Of a stretch of DNA of 22,382 bases, positions 1 to 6,869 are shown one piece after another (positions within the stretch are counted from its first letter, which is position 1; the number at the start of each line of letters is the position of its first letter). The notes below the pieces were generated by a model. The model was not told the origin of the DNA and did not search any database. It saw only the letters and a program-made list of their open reading frames with translations. Origin of the DNA: Penumbrarchaeum sp964445525 (GTDB lineage Archaea > Thermoplasmatota > Penumbrarchaeia > Penumbrarchaeales > Penumbrarchaeaceae). Where the stretch lies: positions 1 through 22,382 of the forward strand of contig CAYULA010000056.1 of assembly GCA_964445525.1 (NCBI GenBank), in the 5' to 3' direction. Both the position numbers and the translations under genes were made by a program.

Positions 1-202
1 GTTCACCCGAGGTCTCTTTTCTTATTTCTTCGAATGTTTCCGGGTCCAGTCCTTTTAGTCTGAGTTGTTCTTCGATATCCTTCTGGATCATCAATCTTAT
101 CGCATTTCTTACAACCTCAGATCTACTCTTATAGTATCCCTTCTTGACCTTTTGATCAAGATATTCAAGCAGATTACCTGTAACCTCTACACTAACGTTC
201 AT
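1..202 (-). CDS. Ribbon-helix-helix (CopG/ParD-like) DNA-binding protein, partial
   Basis: A minus-strand frame starts at the ATG at 202 and runs off the left edge after 67 codons without a stop. The peptide opens MNVSVEVTGNLLEYLDQKV and continues KSRSEVVRNAIRLMIQ. This is the ribbon-helix-helix layout: a short N-terminal beta strand, helix A, a turn with the S-R-S-E capping motif, then helix B. Proteins of this family are dimeric DNA-binding antitoxins or small repressors. An in-frame ATG at 217 would add MPGVT. An AT-rich box near 233-241 is spaced for a transcript starting near 217, so either start is possible. A perfect palindrome at 223-238 lies just upstream and could be the autoregulatory operator. 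A toxin partner, if present, would lie beyond the window. The family call is firm; the toxin-antitoxin role is inferred. Confidence 0.8.
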   Translation of the reverse strand, partial: MNVSVEVTGNLLEYLDQKVKKGYYKSRSEVVRNAIRLMIQKDIEEQLRLKGLDPETFEEIRKETSGE

Positions 203-222
203 GGTCACACCGGGCATATATC

Positions 223-238
223 TATTAGCGGGCTAATA
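223..238. promoter_or_regulatory. Palindromic operator candidate for the RHH gene
   Basis: TATTAGC-GG-GCTAATA is a perfect 7-bp inverted repeat with a 2-bp spacer. It lies 6 bp before the upstream ATG (217) and 21 bp before the ATG at 202, and overlaps an AT-rich TATA-like stretch of the minus strand. Ribbon-helix-helix dimers commonly bind such sites in their own promoters. The palindrome is seen directly; the operator role is inferred. Confidence 0.5.
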
Positions 239-282
239 TTTCTTTTGGTCGATTATTGAATGAAACAACCAACCTCTGGTAG

Positions 283-408
283 TTGCGAATTTGCTTTCGG
301 TTATTTCAGGCAACGATCTCGTAACTTCCCTACATTTCCGGTTTCACCCATAACAGGAAACGTTCTCATCACAGATCTCCCTTTCCGTATTCGTCCATTC
401 GCGGAACC
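283..408. repeat. Decayed short repeat, copy A
   Basis: This copy shares the 14-mer GGCAACGATCTCGT (309-322) and the 12-mer ATTCGCGGAACC (397-408) with copy B at 1040-1122, in the same order and orientation. The two words are 88 nt apart here and 41 nt apart in copy B, so this copy carries an insertion or copy B a deletion. Read on the minus strand, the matched parts encode related peptides (WFRE here, GFREL in copy B), but this copy is interrupted by stops. Its origin is unknown. Confidence 0.5.
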
Positions 409-490
409 AACATTCGCAACGCCATACTCTTGATCTCACCTTCTTCATAAGGTAATTCTCCTTATCATTCATCTCTCTTTCTATGGCTTG

Positions 491-519
491 AAATTTCCTT
501 TTCCCGTTGGTTTGGGCAA
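491..519. repeat. Decayed short repeat, partial copy A'
   Basis: The stretch beginning ATTTCCTTTTCC at 493 and ending GGGCAA at 519 matches 1048-1074 in copy B, with one inserted base and a few substitutions. On the minus strand it encodes IAQTNGKRKF against IVARSQRKRKS in copy B, so similarity is also visible at peptide level. It precedes the winged-helix gene. Confidence 0.4.
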
Positions 520-592
520 TGCTCATCTGATGGTAATGAATAAATACATAATAATCCTATTTAGATACATCTTAGTAACTTTAGGTGATGAT

Positions 593-895
593 ATGGTATC
601 TTCAGAAGCTGTTCCAATGCTTGAACATGCACCAACATTGAATACTGTAATCATGGTTGAAGAAGTACTTCGAAATATGGATGATAGTGTGATCTCTGTT
701 GCCGAGCTCAAAAGAATACTACCAAGAAAGGTCAATCATAATAAACTCAAGATCATTTTAAGATATCTTGAAGAAAGCAATAAAATACTGTTTACAACCG
801 ATGGTATAACATGGATATTCAATCCTAATCCCAATATTAGGAGAGCAATCGGCCAAGAGGAAAGTGTTCAAGGTGGGAGGAAGTCTCGCAATTAG
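593..895 (+). CDS. Small winged-helix protein (antitoxin-like or regulator)
   Basis: This encodes 100 residues from the ATG at 593, which has the Shine-Dalgarno AGGTGAT 4 nt upstream. An open frame extends further 5' but contains hydrophobic, non-homologous-looking sequence before this start. The body includes VISVAELKRILPRKVNHNKL, then LRYLEESNKI, then a GITWIFNPNPNIRRAI tail. It matches, from memory, a common archaeal family of about 90-residue winged-helix proteins found in methanogens, often beside toxin-antitoxin genes. Helix-turn-helix lies around residues 30-65 and the wing around 70-85. It overlaps the following AbrB-type gene by 32 nt, so the two are probably translated from one mRNA. 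No toxin is visible between them or just downstream. The family call is fairly sure; function is inferred. Confidence 0.75.
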   Translation: MVSSEAVPMLEHAPTLNTVIMVEEVLRNMDDSVISVAELKRILPRKVNHNKLKIILRYLEESNKILFTTDGITWIFNPNPNIRRAIGQEESVQGGRKSRN

Positions 896-992
896 AATCC
901 CAAAGGAGATCGCAGATCTTGCTGATGTTCATGATGGAGATGACCTATTCATCACCACAAAGGATCATAGAATAATTATTGAACACAAATGA
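864..992 (+). CDS. AbrB/MazE-type (SpoVT-AbrB) DNA-binding protein, very short
   Basis: A 42-residue frame starts at GTG 864, directly after the purine-rich GAGGAA, and ends with TGA at 992. The product reads FKVGGSLAIRIPKEIADLAD, then HDGDDLFITTKDHRIIIEH. This is the classic swapped-hairpin AbrB fold: strand, G-S-L-A-I-R-I-P-K-E-I loop and helix, D/E-G-D, then two strands. MazE-type antitoxins use it to bind DNA as dimers. Length is at the lower limit for the fold, with no C-terminal toxin-binding tail. A second in-frame GTG at 873 would remove three residues. It lies in +1 frame to, and overlaps, the winged-helix gene. No PIN or MazF partner follows before the repeat at 1040. Confidence 0.65.
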   Translation: MFKVGGSLAIRIPKEIADLADVHDGDDLFITTKDHRIIIEHK

Positions 993-1039
993 TCTGAGAA
1001 TTCATAACCATGATAATCGCTTATTGCCGGTTAGGGCTG

Positions 1040-1122
1040 TTTGCGGGATTTCCTTTTCCGTTGAGATCGGGCAACGATCTCGTTGCGGTACTCCATTTCC
1101 TTTAACGCCAATTCGCGGAACC
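1040..1122. repeat. Decayed short repeat, copy B
   Basis: This is the most compact copy of the repeat seen at 283-408 and 491-519. It contains, in order, ATTTCCTTTTCC (1048), GGCAACGATCTCGT (1070-1083) and ATTCGCGGAACC (1111-1122). The minus strand is open here and reads GFRELALKEMEYRNEIVARS followed by a basic tail and a stop. There is no start codon with a ribosome-binding site, so it looks like a fragment of a former coding element. The rest of 993-1230 shows no gene. Confidence 0.5.
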
Positions 1123-1230
1123 CTCTTCAACACCTGTTTCACCTTTTTCTACTGTCTTGATATATTTTCATCTCTTCCTCCATCATTAATCGATTTGGAG
1201 ATATTTTAAACTGTTTAGTTGACTGACCTG

Positions 1231-3942
1231 TCACTCCTCCCAGCTCTCGGAATCGTCTCTCCTTCTGATGAACAGCAGCAGAAAAATGAAGAGAATTATC
1301 AGGATTATCGCCACCACAACAGCGACAACAATCCATCCATTGGAACCTTCATCCTCTTCCTCATCCGGGACCTCCTCGATCGTTTCCTCCACGGTAAAAT
1401 CCACCGAGAGGACTATCCATCCCGGTCGGTCCTCATCCGTGGAGGATATGTTGACAACAGCTGTGTGATTCCCTACCATCAATTCCGAAATCGTAACACT
1501 GCTTCCCGAATATTCCGTTCCATCGATGATCCAGGCAAATGACAGGTTCCTTTCGTCATCAGCGGATGCCTTGAATAACACGGGTTTTCCGTAAATAAGA
1601 GATTCACCATCAAGGGGAGATTCTATTCCTGCACCTGAAGGCGGTGTTGGTTCCTCGATTACCGGAGGTGTAGGCTTATCCGGAGGAATCGTGACATTCA
1701 CCGTCCAGTTGTATTCATATGAGAAATTATTCGAAAATATTACCACTGCAACAGTGAACAATTCCCCTCCTTCAAGGCCCAATTCCTCACCGTCCAATGT
1801 TATCCCGGTAACATTACCGAAGGTCCTGTTCAGGAAGGTCCATTCACTCACGAAACCGGTTCCGTCCGGATCGGAAATCTCGAAACCCAAACCAACTGTT
1901 TCATTATGATCCATATCGATCACACCCGGTTCCGGATCAAGTCCGATAACCGGAGGCCTGTCAACATCATGGATGAAAACCGTCCAATTCACCGTCAGAT
2001 TGAAGGAGGGATCCCTGCCGTCATAGACAACAACCGAAACCTCCAGCGGGGAGCTCTCGGAGGAGTTCACTCCTGAATACTCTGTTTTTAACGTAATATT
2101 CCTGAATGCTTCGAAACCGACATTGCCAACCTTCCAGAAATATCTCAGATCATCACCGTCCGGTTCCGACATATTCAAAATGAATTCGACTGACTCGTTC
2201 TCATCAATACTCACAACATCATCTGCAGGTGAAAACGAGGTTATCTCCTGGGGCCGATTGACATCAATTACCTTTATTCCGTATTGAACCTCCTTCCCGG
2301 CATCATCAGGATAGGCTTCGCTCTCATCCAGAACATATCTCAGAACATAGGGCCGCTCCCGGAAGGAATTATTCATATCATAACTGGTCTCGAATTCGTA
2401 ATCATTCCTGATGGAAACCGGTTCATCCTCGAGATACCATTGACCCCTGATCTCGTATCCTCCTCTGTGGGCTATTGCAGAAAAATCAACAGACTCTCCC
2501 TCATCAACAGTCAGGTTCCCCGGATCGTGTGAGAGGTTCCAGATCAGAGGCGGCCTCGGATAGACAGTAAATGTGGTATTTGCACCATTATTGGATGTGT
2601 TGAATTCATGATTGTTCATCGTATTTACTCTCAAATTAAGATTGAAAGTAGAGGATTTCTCGAAGGTATTGTTCATATACAGTATAATGAAGGATCTTGC
2701 TGGAATATTATCATAAATAGTAGTAATTTCGAACCAATCCTCGGGAACTAATCTCAGGGTCGCAACAAAATTATCAACGTCAAAATTGGAAGGATTTCTT
2801 ATCCTCATCCCGATCCTCACCATGTCGTCAACGGTACCGTTTCCATCCTGTTCGACCCAGAGGTCACCATCCTCAACTACTATCTCCTGTGCCTTGGTGG
2901 TAACCGTGACCACGCCGATACCTTCTCCTCCGTTTACAACAACCAGCACTCCAAGGGAGGCATGATCCATGAGCGTGGGAGTATCATCGGGGTCCTCAGG
3001 AGCTTTCAAGGTGACATCGAAATCCCTGTCACCTGCAATCAGACCTGTCGTGAATGCAAGTTTCCCGTCGGGGAAGAATACATTAACAAGACAATTGGAG
3101 ATCGAGACCTCGCCATGGACGGAAAAGTTTTCCCTTATCCAGACCTGCTGGTCGGTGGTCACCTCAAGATCGACTTCAACATCCGTTCCTTCATGACTGT
3201 ATTCCGCCAGCTCCAGGGGGATCTCGATCTCATCCGATCCTATATCTATCAAATAACTCCTCTTGATGGAATTCCCCACGGATCCGTTGTAGAAAAGTGT
3301 CTCCTCACCGTTTACAAAAACGGGCAATACATCGAATGTCCCTGCATCCACGGTCACGGACCTCTCGCTTCCAAGCGAGCAGTTCATGAGAATGGGCATT
3401 GACTCCCCTCCTCCGAAGGGAAGCTTTGCAGTGGTATTGACATCCCAGGTATCGCCTTGAACCAGTGGAAAATCATATTCCTCCAGAGGGGGTGCATACT
3501 CGTAGGCTATGGTGTAATCCCCGTTGATTACGGTTACCGTCCCCGACACGGTCGCGTTCAAGACCGACCTGTAAACAGCCAGGTCCTGGGCCCTGTGCCA
3601 GAGATAACCTGACACGTCTATGTTCACGATTATGTCACCGAAGATGGTGGATTCCTTTCCCGAGATGTTTCCGGAGATGTTGGTTATGTAAACAGGATCC
3701 CCCGAAGAAAAAAGATCCAGAGTAAACACAACTACACTCATATTTATCCAGCCGGATAAATCCACGGTCACCAGACCTGCATCATATTCCACTTCGGTTG
3801 TGTAGTTCCAGAAATCTCCTCTTCCCCAGACGGGAACATCCTCGCTGCCTGCGGGATCGAAGGAGGGATCCGATCCCGAAAAAAGAGGCACCGAGGAAAA
3901 TATCAGAAGAACTGAAAGGATGATAATTGCAAATACCCTCAT
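1231..3942 (-). CDS. Large cell-surface protein with CARDB/Ig-like domains and C-terminal membrane anchor
   Basis: This encodes about 903 residues from ATG 3942; GTG 3951 in the same frame would add three. An N-terminal signal peptide (MRVFAIIILSVLLIFSSVPL) is followed by an Asn/Asp-rich extracellular part. Roughly residues 25-290 have no recognisable family. Residues 375-475 resemble a CARDB-type beta sandwich (IRNPSNFDVDNF, then NTSNNGANTTF). About four Ig/PKD-like modules follow between 475 and 860, with P-P-V-I linkers and S-x-P-D-G-D/T turns. An acidic stretch precedes one membrane helix (about 870-893, GWIVVAVVVAIILIILFIF), then a short RRR-containing cytoplasmic tail. Many N-x-S/T sites suggest N-glycosylation. 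The predicted location is the outer face of the cell envelope, with an adhesion or envelope role. AT-rich boxes lie near 3955-3964 and 3970-3977. No catalytic domain is visible. Confidence 0.85.
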   Translation of the reverse strand: MRVFAIIILSVLLIFSSVPLFSGSDPSFDPAGSEDVPVWGRGDFWNYTTEVEYDAGLVTVDLSGWINMSVVVFTLDLFSSGDPVYITNISGNISGKESTIFGDIIVNIDVSGYLWHRAQDLAVYRSVLNATVSGTVTVINGDYTIAYEYAPPLEEYDFPLVQGDTWDVNTTAKLPFGGGESMPILMNCSLGSERSVTVDAGTFDVLPVFVNGEETLFYNGSVGNSIKRSYLIDIGSDEIEIPLELAEYSHEGTDVEVDLEVTTDQQVWIRENFSVHGEVSISNCLVNVFFPDGKLAFTTGLIAGDRDFDVTLKAPEDPDDTPTLMDHASLGVLVVVNGGEGIGVVTVTTKAQEIVVEDGDLWVEQDGNGTVDDMVRIGMRIRNPSNFDVDNFVATLRLVPEDWFEITTIYDNIPARSFIILYMNNTFEKSSTFNLNLRVNTMNNHEFNTSNNGANTTFTVYPRPPLIWNLSHDPGNLTVDEGESVDFSAIAHRGGYEIRGQWYLEDEPVSIRNDYEFETSYDMNNSFRERPYVLRYVLDESEAYPDDAGKEVQYGIKVIDVNRPQEITSFSPADDVVSIDENESVEFILNMSEPDGDDLRYFWKVGNVGFEAFRNITLKTEYSGVNSSESSPLEVSVVVYDGRDPSFNLTVNWTVFIHDVDRPPVIGLDPEPGVIDMDHNETVGLGFEISDPDGTGFVSEWTFLNRTFGNVTGITLDGEELGLEGGELFTVAVVIFSNNFSYEYNWTVNVTIPPDKPTPPVIEEPTPPSGAGIESPLDGESLIYGKPVLFKASADDERNLSFAWIIDGTEYSGSSVTISELMVGNHTAVVNISSTDEDRPGWIVLSVDFTVEETIEEVPDEEEDEGSNGWIVVAVVVAIILIILFIFLLLFIRRRDDSESWEE

Positions 3943-4063
3943 GTTGACCACTTATGATATAGGATGGGTCCTATTATCCTTTTTCAGTATCTCGTAAAAG
4001 CATGCCACCGAAAGGGTTTAATCGAAAGCCTATCTTTTTTCCCTTGACCCGGGAGGGGATAAT

Positions 4064-4786
4064 CTGAGAACAATTAGGAAGATAACCAGCGGGATTCCAG
4101 GTCTGGACAGGATGCTCAGAGGAGGTTTGGTAGCAGGCAGACCCTATTCTCTGATAGGAGGGCCGGGATCGGGCAAGTCGATTCTGGGATGGCAGTTTCT
4201 GAGAGAGGGAACCGGGAAAGGAGAGAACTCCCTTTACATCACCCTCGACGAGCCTCATTACGAGATCAGGTCCAATATGGAAGCTCTCGGGATAAACGAT
4301 GACAGAATAAGGATCATGGACCTCTCGCCGGAGGACCTCACAAAAGAAGGTGATATCACATCCCTCACTTTCCTTGACAGGGAGCTCCCCGATCAGATCT
4401 CCAAGCTCAGACCTCTCCGAATCGTTCTGGATTCCACCACATCGCTGAGAGCCATGGAATCCGATCCCGTTATGGCCAGGAGGAGGATCCTCTCCCTGAT
4501 GAAACTGCTCTCGGAAAAGGAAGAGGAGGACAAGGTGCATCCTCCGATAACATCGGTCCTGATCACGGAGGATTACGGGGAATCCGCCCCTGTAGAGGCT
4601 TACCTTTCAAGGGGAGTGATCAGACTCGACAACTGTCTGGTGAAAGGATCGAGAGTCAGATCGATTGTGATAGAAAAGATGAGGGGTACGGACTTCGACG
4701 AGCATATGAGGCCCCTTAGAATCGGACCTGGCGGGGTCCACATAGCGGACAGGGATACACTGATAATGACACCGGAAAAGGTGTGA
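4064..4786 (+). CDS. KaiC-like RecA-superfamily ATPase, probable CUG start
   Basis: This is a single RecA-fold ATPase of the KaiC/GvpD-like type found widely in archaea. Counting from 4064, Walker A is GGPGSGKS at residues 32-39 (Lys38), Walker B is LRIVLDSTT around 118-126, and the C-terminal strands follow to residue 240. The first ATG in frame (4112) would cut away SGIPGLDRM, the family's conserved N-terminal G-I-P-G-L-D motif. Upstream of it the frame has no ATG, GTG or TTG before an in-frame stop. CTG 4064 sits 7 nt after GGAGG (4052-4056), an ideal ribosome-binding site, so I chose it. The gene ends 4 nt before the first FtsX gene, so it likely belongs to the transporter operon. It may regulate or energise something there. 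Family sure; start probable; role unknown. Confidence 0.85.
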   Translation: MRTIRKITSGIPGLDRMLRGGLVAGRPYSLIGGPGSGKSILGWQFLREGTGKGENSLYITLDEPHYEIRSNMEALGINDDRIRIMDLSPEDLTKEGDITSLTFLDRELPDQISKLRPLRIVLDSTTSLRAMESDPVMARRRILSLMKLLSEKEEEDKVHPPITSVLITEDYGESAPVEAYLSRGVIRLDNCLVKGSRVRSIVIEKMRGTDFDEHMRPLRIGPGGVHIADRDTLIMTPEKV

Positions 4787-4790
4787 CCAG

Positions 4791-5429
4791 ATGAGGAAAA
4801 CTGAACAGAAAAGGAAAATACGGTTCGGTCCAGTCTCCTACATATTCAAGGAGGTCTGGAGGAACAGGTCCAGGAGCATCATGTCCATCTCGTCGATTGC
4901 CGCCCTCTCGTTCCTTTTCGTTCTTTTCATGTCAATGGACAGTGGATTCGATGAGTTCTTCGAGGACGACACCGGGATCCCCTCGCAGGAACAGAAGGAC
5001 CTCTACGAGGTAAGGGATGTCATGGAGCAGTGGGTTTACCTCATTTCGGCCCTCTGCCTTGCTCTAATGGTACTGGTTGTTGCAAACACGGGAGTGATCA
5101 CCGTCGTGGAAAGAAAGCAGGAACTGGCAAGTTTGAGGGCCATAGGAATCCCATCCGGGAAGGTCGGAATGCTGGTAGCGGGATCCCTTGCCCTGATCCT
5201 TTACGGAGGAATACTCATAGGCACATTGATAGGTATAGCCTCTATCCCCCTGCTTGACAGGGTCAACCTCACCCTTGGCGCGGAGGGAATAGGATTCCCG
5301 TTCGCCTTCGATTGGAGGACCGTTGTCTACATAATTCTGATAGGCACAATATCGGGTACAGTCGGTTCCTTCCTTCCCCTGTCCCTTATGATGAGGAGCT
5401 CCCCCCTGGAGGTGCTCAGGGATGGCTGA
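4791..5429 (+). CDS. FtsX-family ABC transporter permease, first subunit
   Basis: The 212-residue product has four predicted membrane helices at about 30-49, 82-105, 126-152 and 176-198. This is the FtsX/MacB/LolE permease arrangement. The coupling motif ERKQELASLRAIG (107-119) sits between helices 2 and 3. The extracellular segment between helices 1 and 2 is only about 30 residues, so the large periplasmic MacB-PCD domain is missing. Its stop overlaps the ATPase start by 8 nt, implying translational coupling. With the second permease (6136-6807) and the ATPase it would form a complete exporter-type ABC complex. The substrate cannot be read from the sequence; lipids, peptides or envelope components are typical of the family. 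Confidence 0.88.
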   Translation: MRKTEQKRKIRFGPVSYIFKEVWRNRSRSIMSISSIAALSFLFVLFMSMDSGFDEFFEDDTGIPSQEQKDLYEVRDVMEQWVYLISALCLALMVLVVANTGVITVVERKQELASLRAIGIPSGKVGMLVAGSLALILYGGILIGTLIGIASIPLLDRVNLTLGAEGIGFPFAFDWRTVVYIILIGTISGTVGSFLPLSLMMRSSPLEVLRDG

Positions 5430-6135
5430 TTTCATCTCGGTTCGGGAGGCACTCAAGGAATACAGGGTCGGAGGATCCACGGTCAGAGCGCTTGACAGGA
5501 TGGACCTGGAGATAGACAAGGGTGAAATGGTTGCCGTGATGGGGCCTTCGGGGGCGGGAAAGACGACACTGCTCAACCTGATCGGAGGGCTTGACAGTCC
5601 CGACAGCGGAAAGGTCCTCATAAACAACATAGAGATATCTTCCCTGAACGAGGGACAGAGAGCCCAGTTCAGAAAGAATAATGTGGGTTTCATATTCCAG
5701 TTCTTCAATCTCATACCATCCCTTACGGCCCTTGAGAATGTCCTGGTTCCCGTTATGTTCGACAGGGACCCTCCCTACGAGAGAGCTCTCACACTTCTGG
5801 AGAGAGTGGGGCTGAAAGATAGAATGGACCACGTTCCGGGAAAGTTATCCGGTGGGGAAAGACAGAGGGTTGCGATCGCCAGAGCATTGATAAACGATCC
5901 CATACTGATTCTTGCGGATGAACCCACGGGAAACATCGATTCCGAAACCGCAAGGGAGATAGTGGGGTTGTTCAGGGAGCTCAACGAGGAAGGAAAGACA
6001 CTGCTCCTTGCAACCCATGATAGACTGATAGCCGGACGGGCCAAAACCATGATCCGTATCAGGGACGGTAGAATAGTCAAGGGCAAAGCCAAACCAAAAT
6101 CGAACATAGTCCATCTGACGAAGGGAGGAGGTTGA
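5422..6135 (+). CDS. ABC transporter ATP-binding protein, LolD/MacB type
   Basis: This 237-residue ATPase has every canonical motif: Walker A GPSGAGKT near residue 41, Q-loop in IFQFFNLIPSLTALENV, signature LSGGERQRVAIARAL near 142, Walker B ILILADEPTGNID near 163, and the switch histidine in LLLATHDR near 198. The F-Q-F-F-N-L-I-P and D-E-P-T-G-N-I-D wording is typical of the lipoprotein-release/MacB/FtsE branch rather than of nutrient importers. It overlaps the upstream permease by 8 nt and abuts the downstream one with no gap. It supplies ATP hydrolysis for the flanking FtsX subunits at the inner face of the membrane. Confidence 0.95.
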   Translation: MADFISVREALKEYRVGGSTVRALDRMDLEIDKGEMVAVMGPSGAGKTTLLNLIGGLDSPDSGKVLINNIEISSLNEGQRAQFRKNNVGFIFQFFNLIPSLTALENVLVPVMFDRDPPYERALTLLERVGLKDRMDHVPGKLSGGERQRVAIARALINDPILILADEPTGNIDSETAREIVGLFRELNEEGKTLLLATHDRLIAGRAKTMIRIRDGRIVKGKAKPKSNIVHLTKGGG

Positions 6136-6807
6136 TTGGAAAAAAAAACCTTCAACGCGGCAACCTATTCCATGTCCCATCTGATCAAGGAGAGGACCAG
6201 GACCCTGACAACCATAGTTACCATATCCCTCACGGTGGCCTTCCTCCTCCTTACATCCTCACTTTTGTTCGGGGTAATCTCCGAGATCCAGACCGATGAG
6301 AGGGAGGGACTTCTTCAGGGAAGGATACCGGGATCCCTGGATATGTTCGAACAGTTCCGGATAGACGGTCAGCTTTCTGAAAAGGCAAGAAACTCACTGG
6401 TAAATTACCTCCTGATAACCTCGTTGATTGTCTTTGTCGTGGCTTTTTTCATCATGTACAACACCATGGCCATCTCGGTGAGAGAGCGCAGAAAGGAGAT
6501 AGGCATACTCAGATCCGTGGGATTCTCCACGGGCGAGGTAATGAAACTGTTCCTTGTGGAAGGCGGTATGATCGGGATGATATCCTGGATTTCGGCTTTG
6601 TTTCTTGGAACCCCGCTGATTGTCAACCTCGCTGCATACCTGATCGAAAGAGGGGAAAGCGGATTGTTCTTCGTGCAGCCGGTGATACCTTTCCAGCTTG
6701 TTCTGATCTCTCTGGTTGCCACATTGGGTCTAACCCTCGGTTCGACATATCTTGCAACCATGGGTCCGGTCAGATCATCACCCGTGGCAATGATGAGAAA
6801 CGGCTGA
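6136..6807 (+). CDS. FtsX-family ABC transporter permease, second subunit
   Basis: The 223-residue product starts at TTG 6136, directly after the ATPase stop codon, with a very strong ribosome-binding site (GGGAGGAGG) overlapping the end of the ATPase gene. Four membrane helices are predicted at about 25-47, 89-113, 140-166 and 185-207. The coupling motif RERRKEIGILRSVG at 117-130 mirrors that of the first permease. The extracellular loop is about 40 residues with no recognisable domain. The pair looks like two diverged halves of one FtsX heterodimer. The gene closes the operon that begins at 4064. Confidence 0.88.
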   Translation: MEKKTFNAATYSMSHLIKERTRTLTTIVTISLTVAFLLLTSSLLFGVISEIQTDEREGLLQGRIPGSLDMFEQFRIDGQLSEKARNSLVNYLLITSLIVFVVAFFIMYNTMAISVRERRKEIGILRSVGFSTGEVMKLFLVEGGMIGMISWISALFLGTPLIVNLAAYLIERGESGLFFVQPVIPFQLVLISLVATLGLTLGSTYLATMGPVRSSPVAMMRNG

Positions 6808-6869
6808 TAATGGTTAAGCAATCTCTTTATTAAAGAAACGGTTTCCTATCACGAAGGGTCCGATGTGCC

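Noticed and set aside
488..592. N-terminal extension of the winged-helix protein from an upstream ATG
   Set aside because: The extension overlaps a decayed repeat, has no ribosome-binding site, and the ATG at 593 has a good one.
2962..3402. 146-codon plus-strand open frame inside the large surface-protein gene
   Set aside because: Antisense shadow of a gene with signal peptide, domains and membrane anchor.
3974..4540. 188-codon minus-strand open frame opposite the KaiC-like gene
   Set aside because: It is antisense to a clear ATPase, has low-complexity mirror composition and no family pattern.
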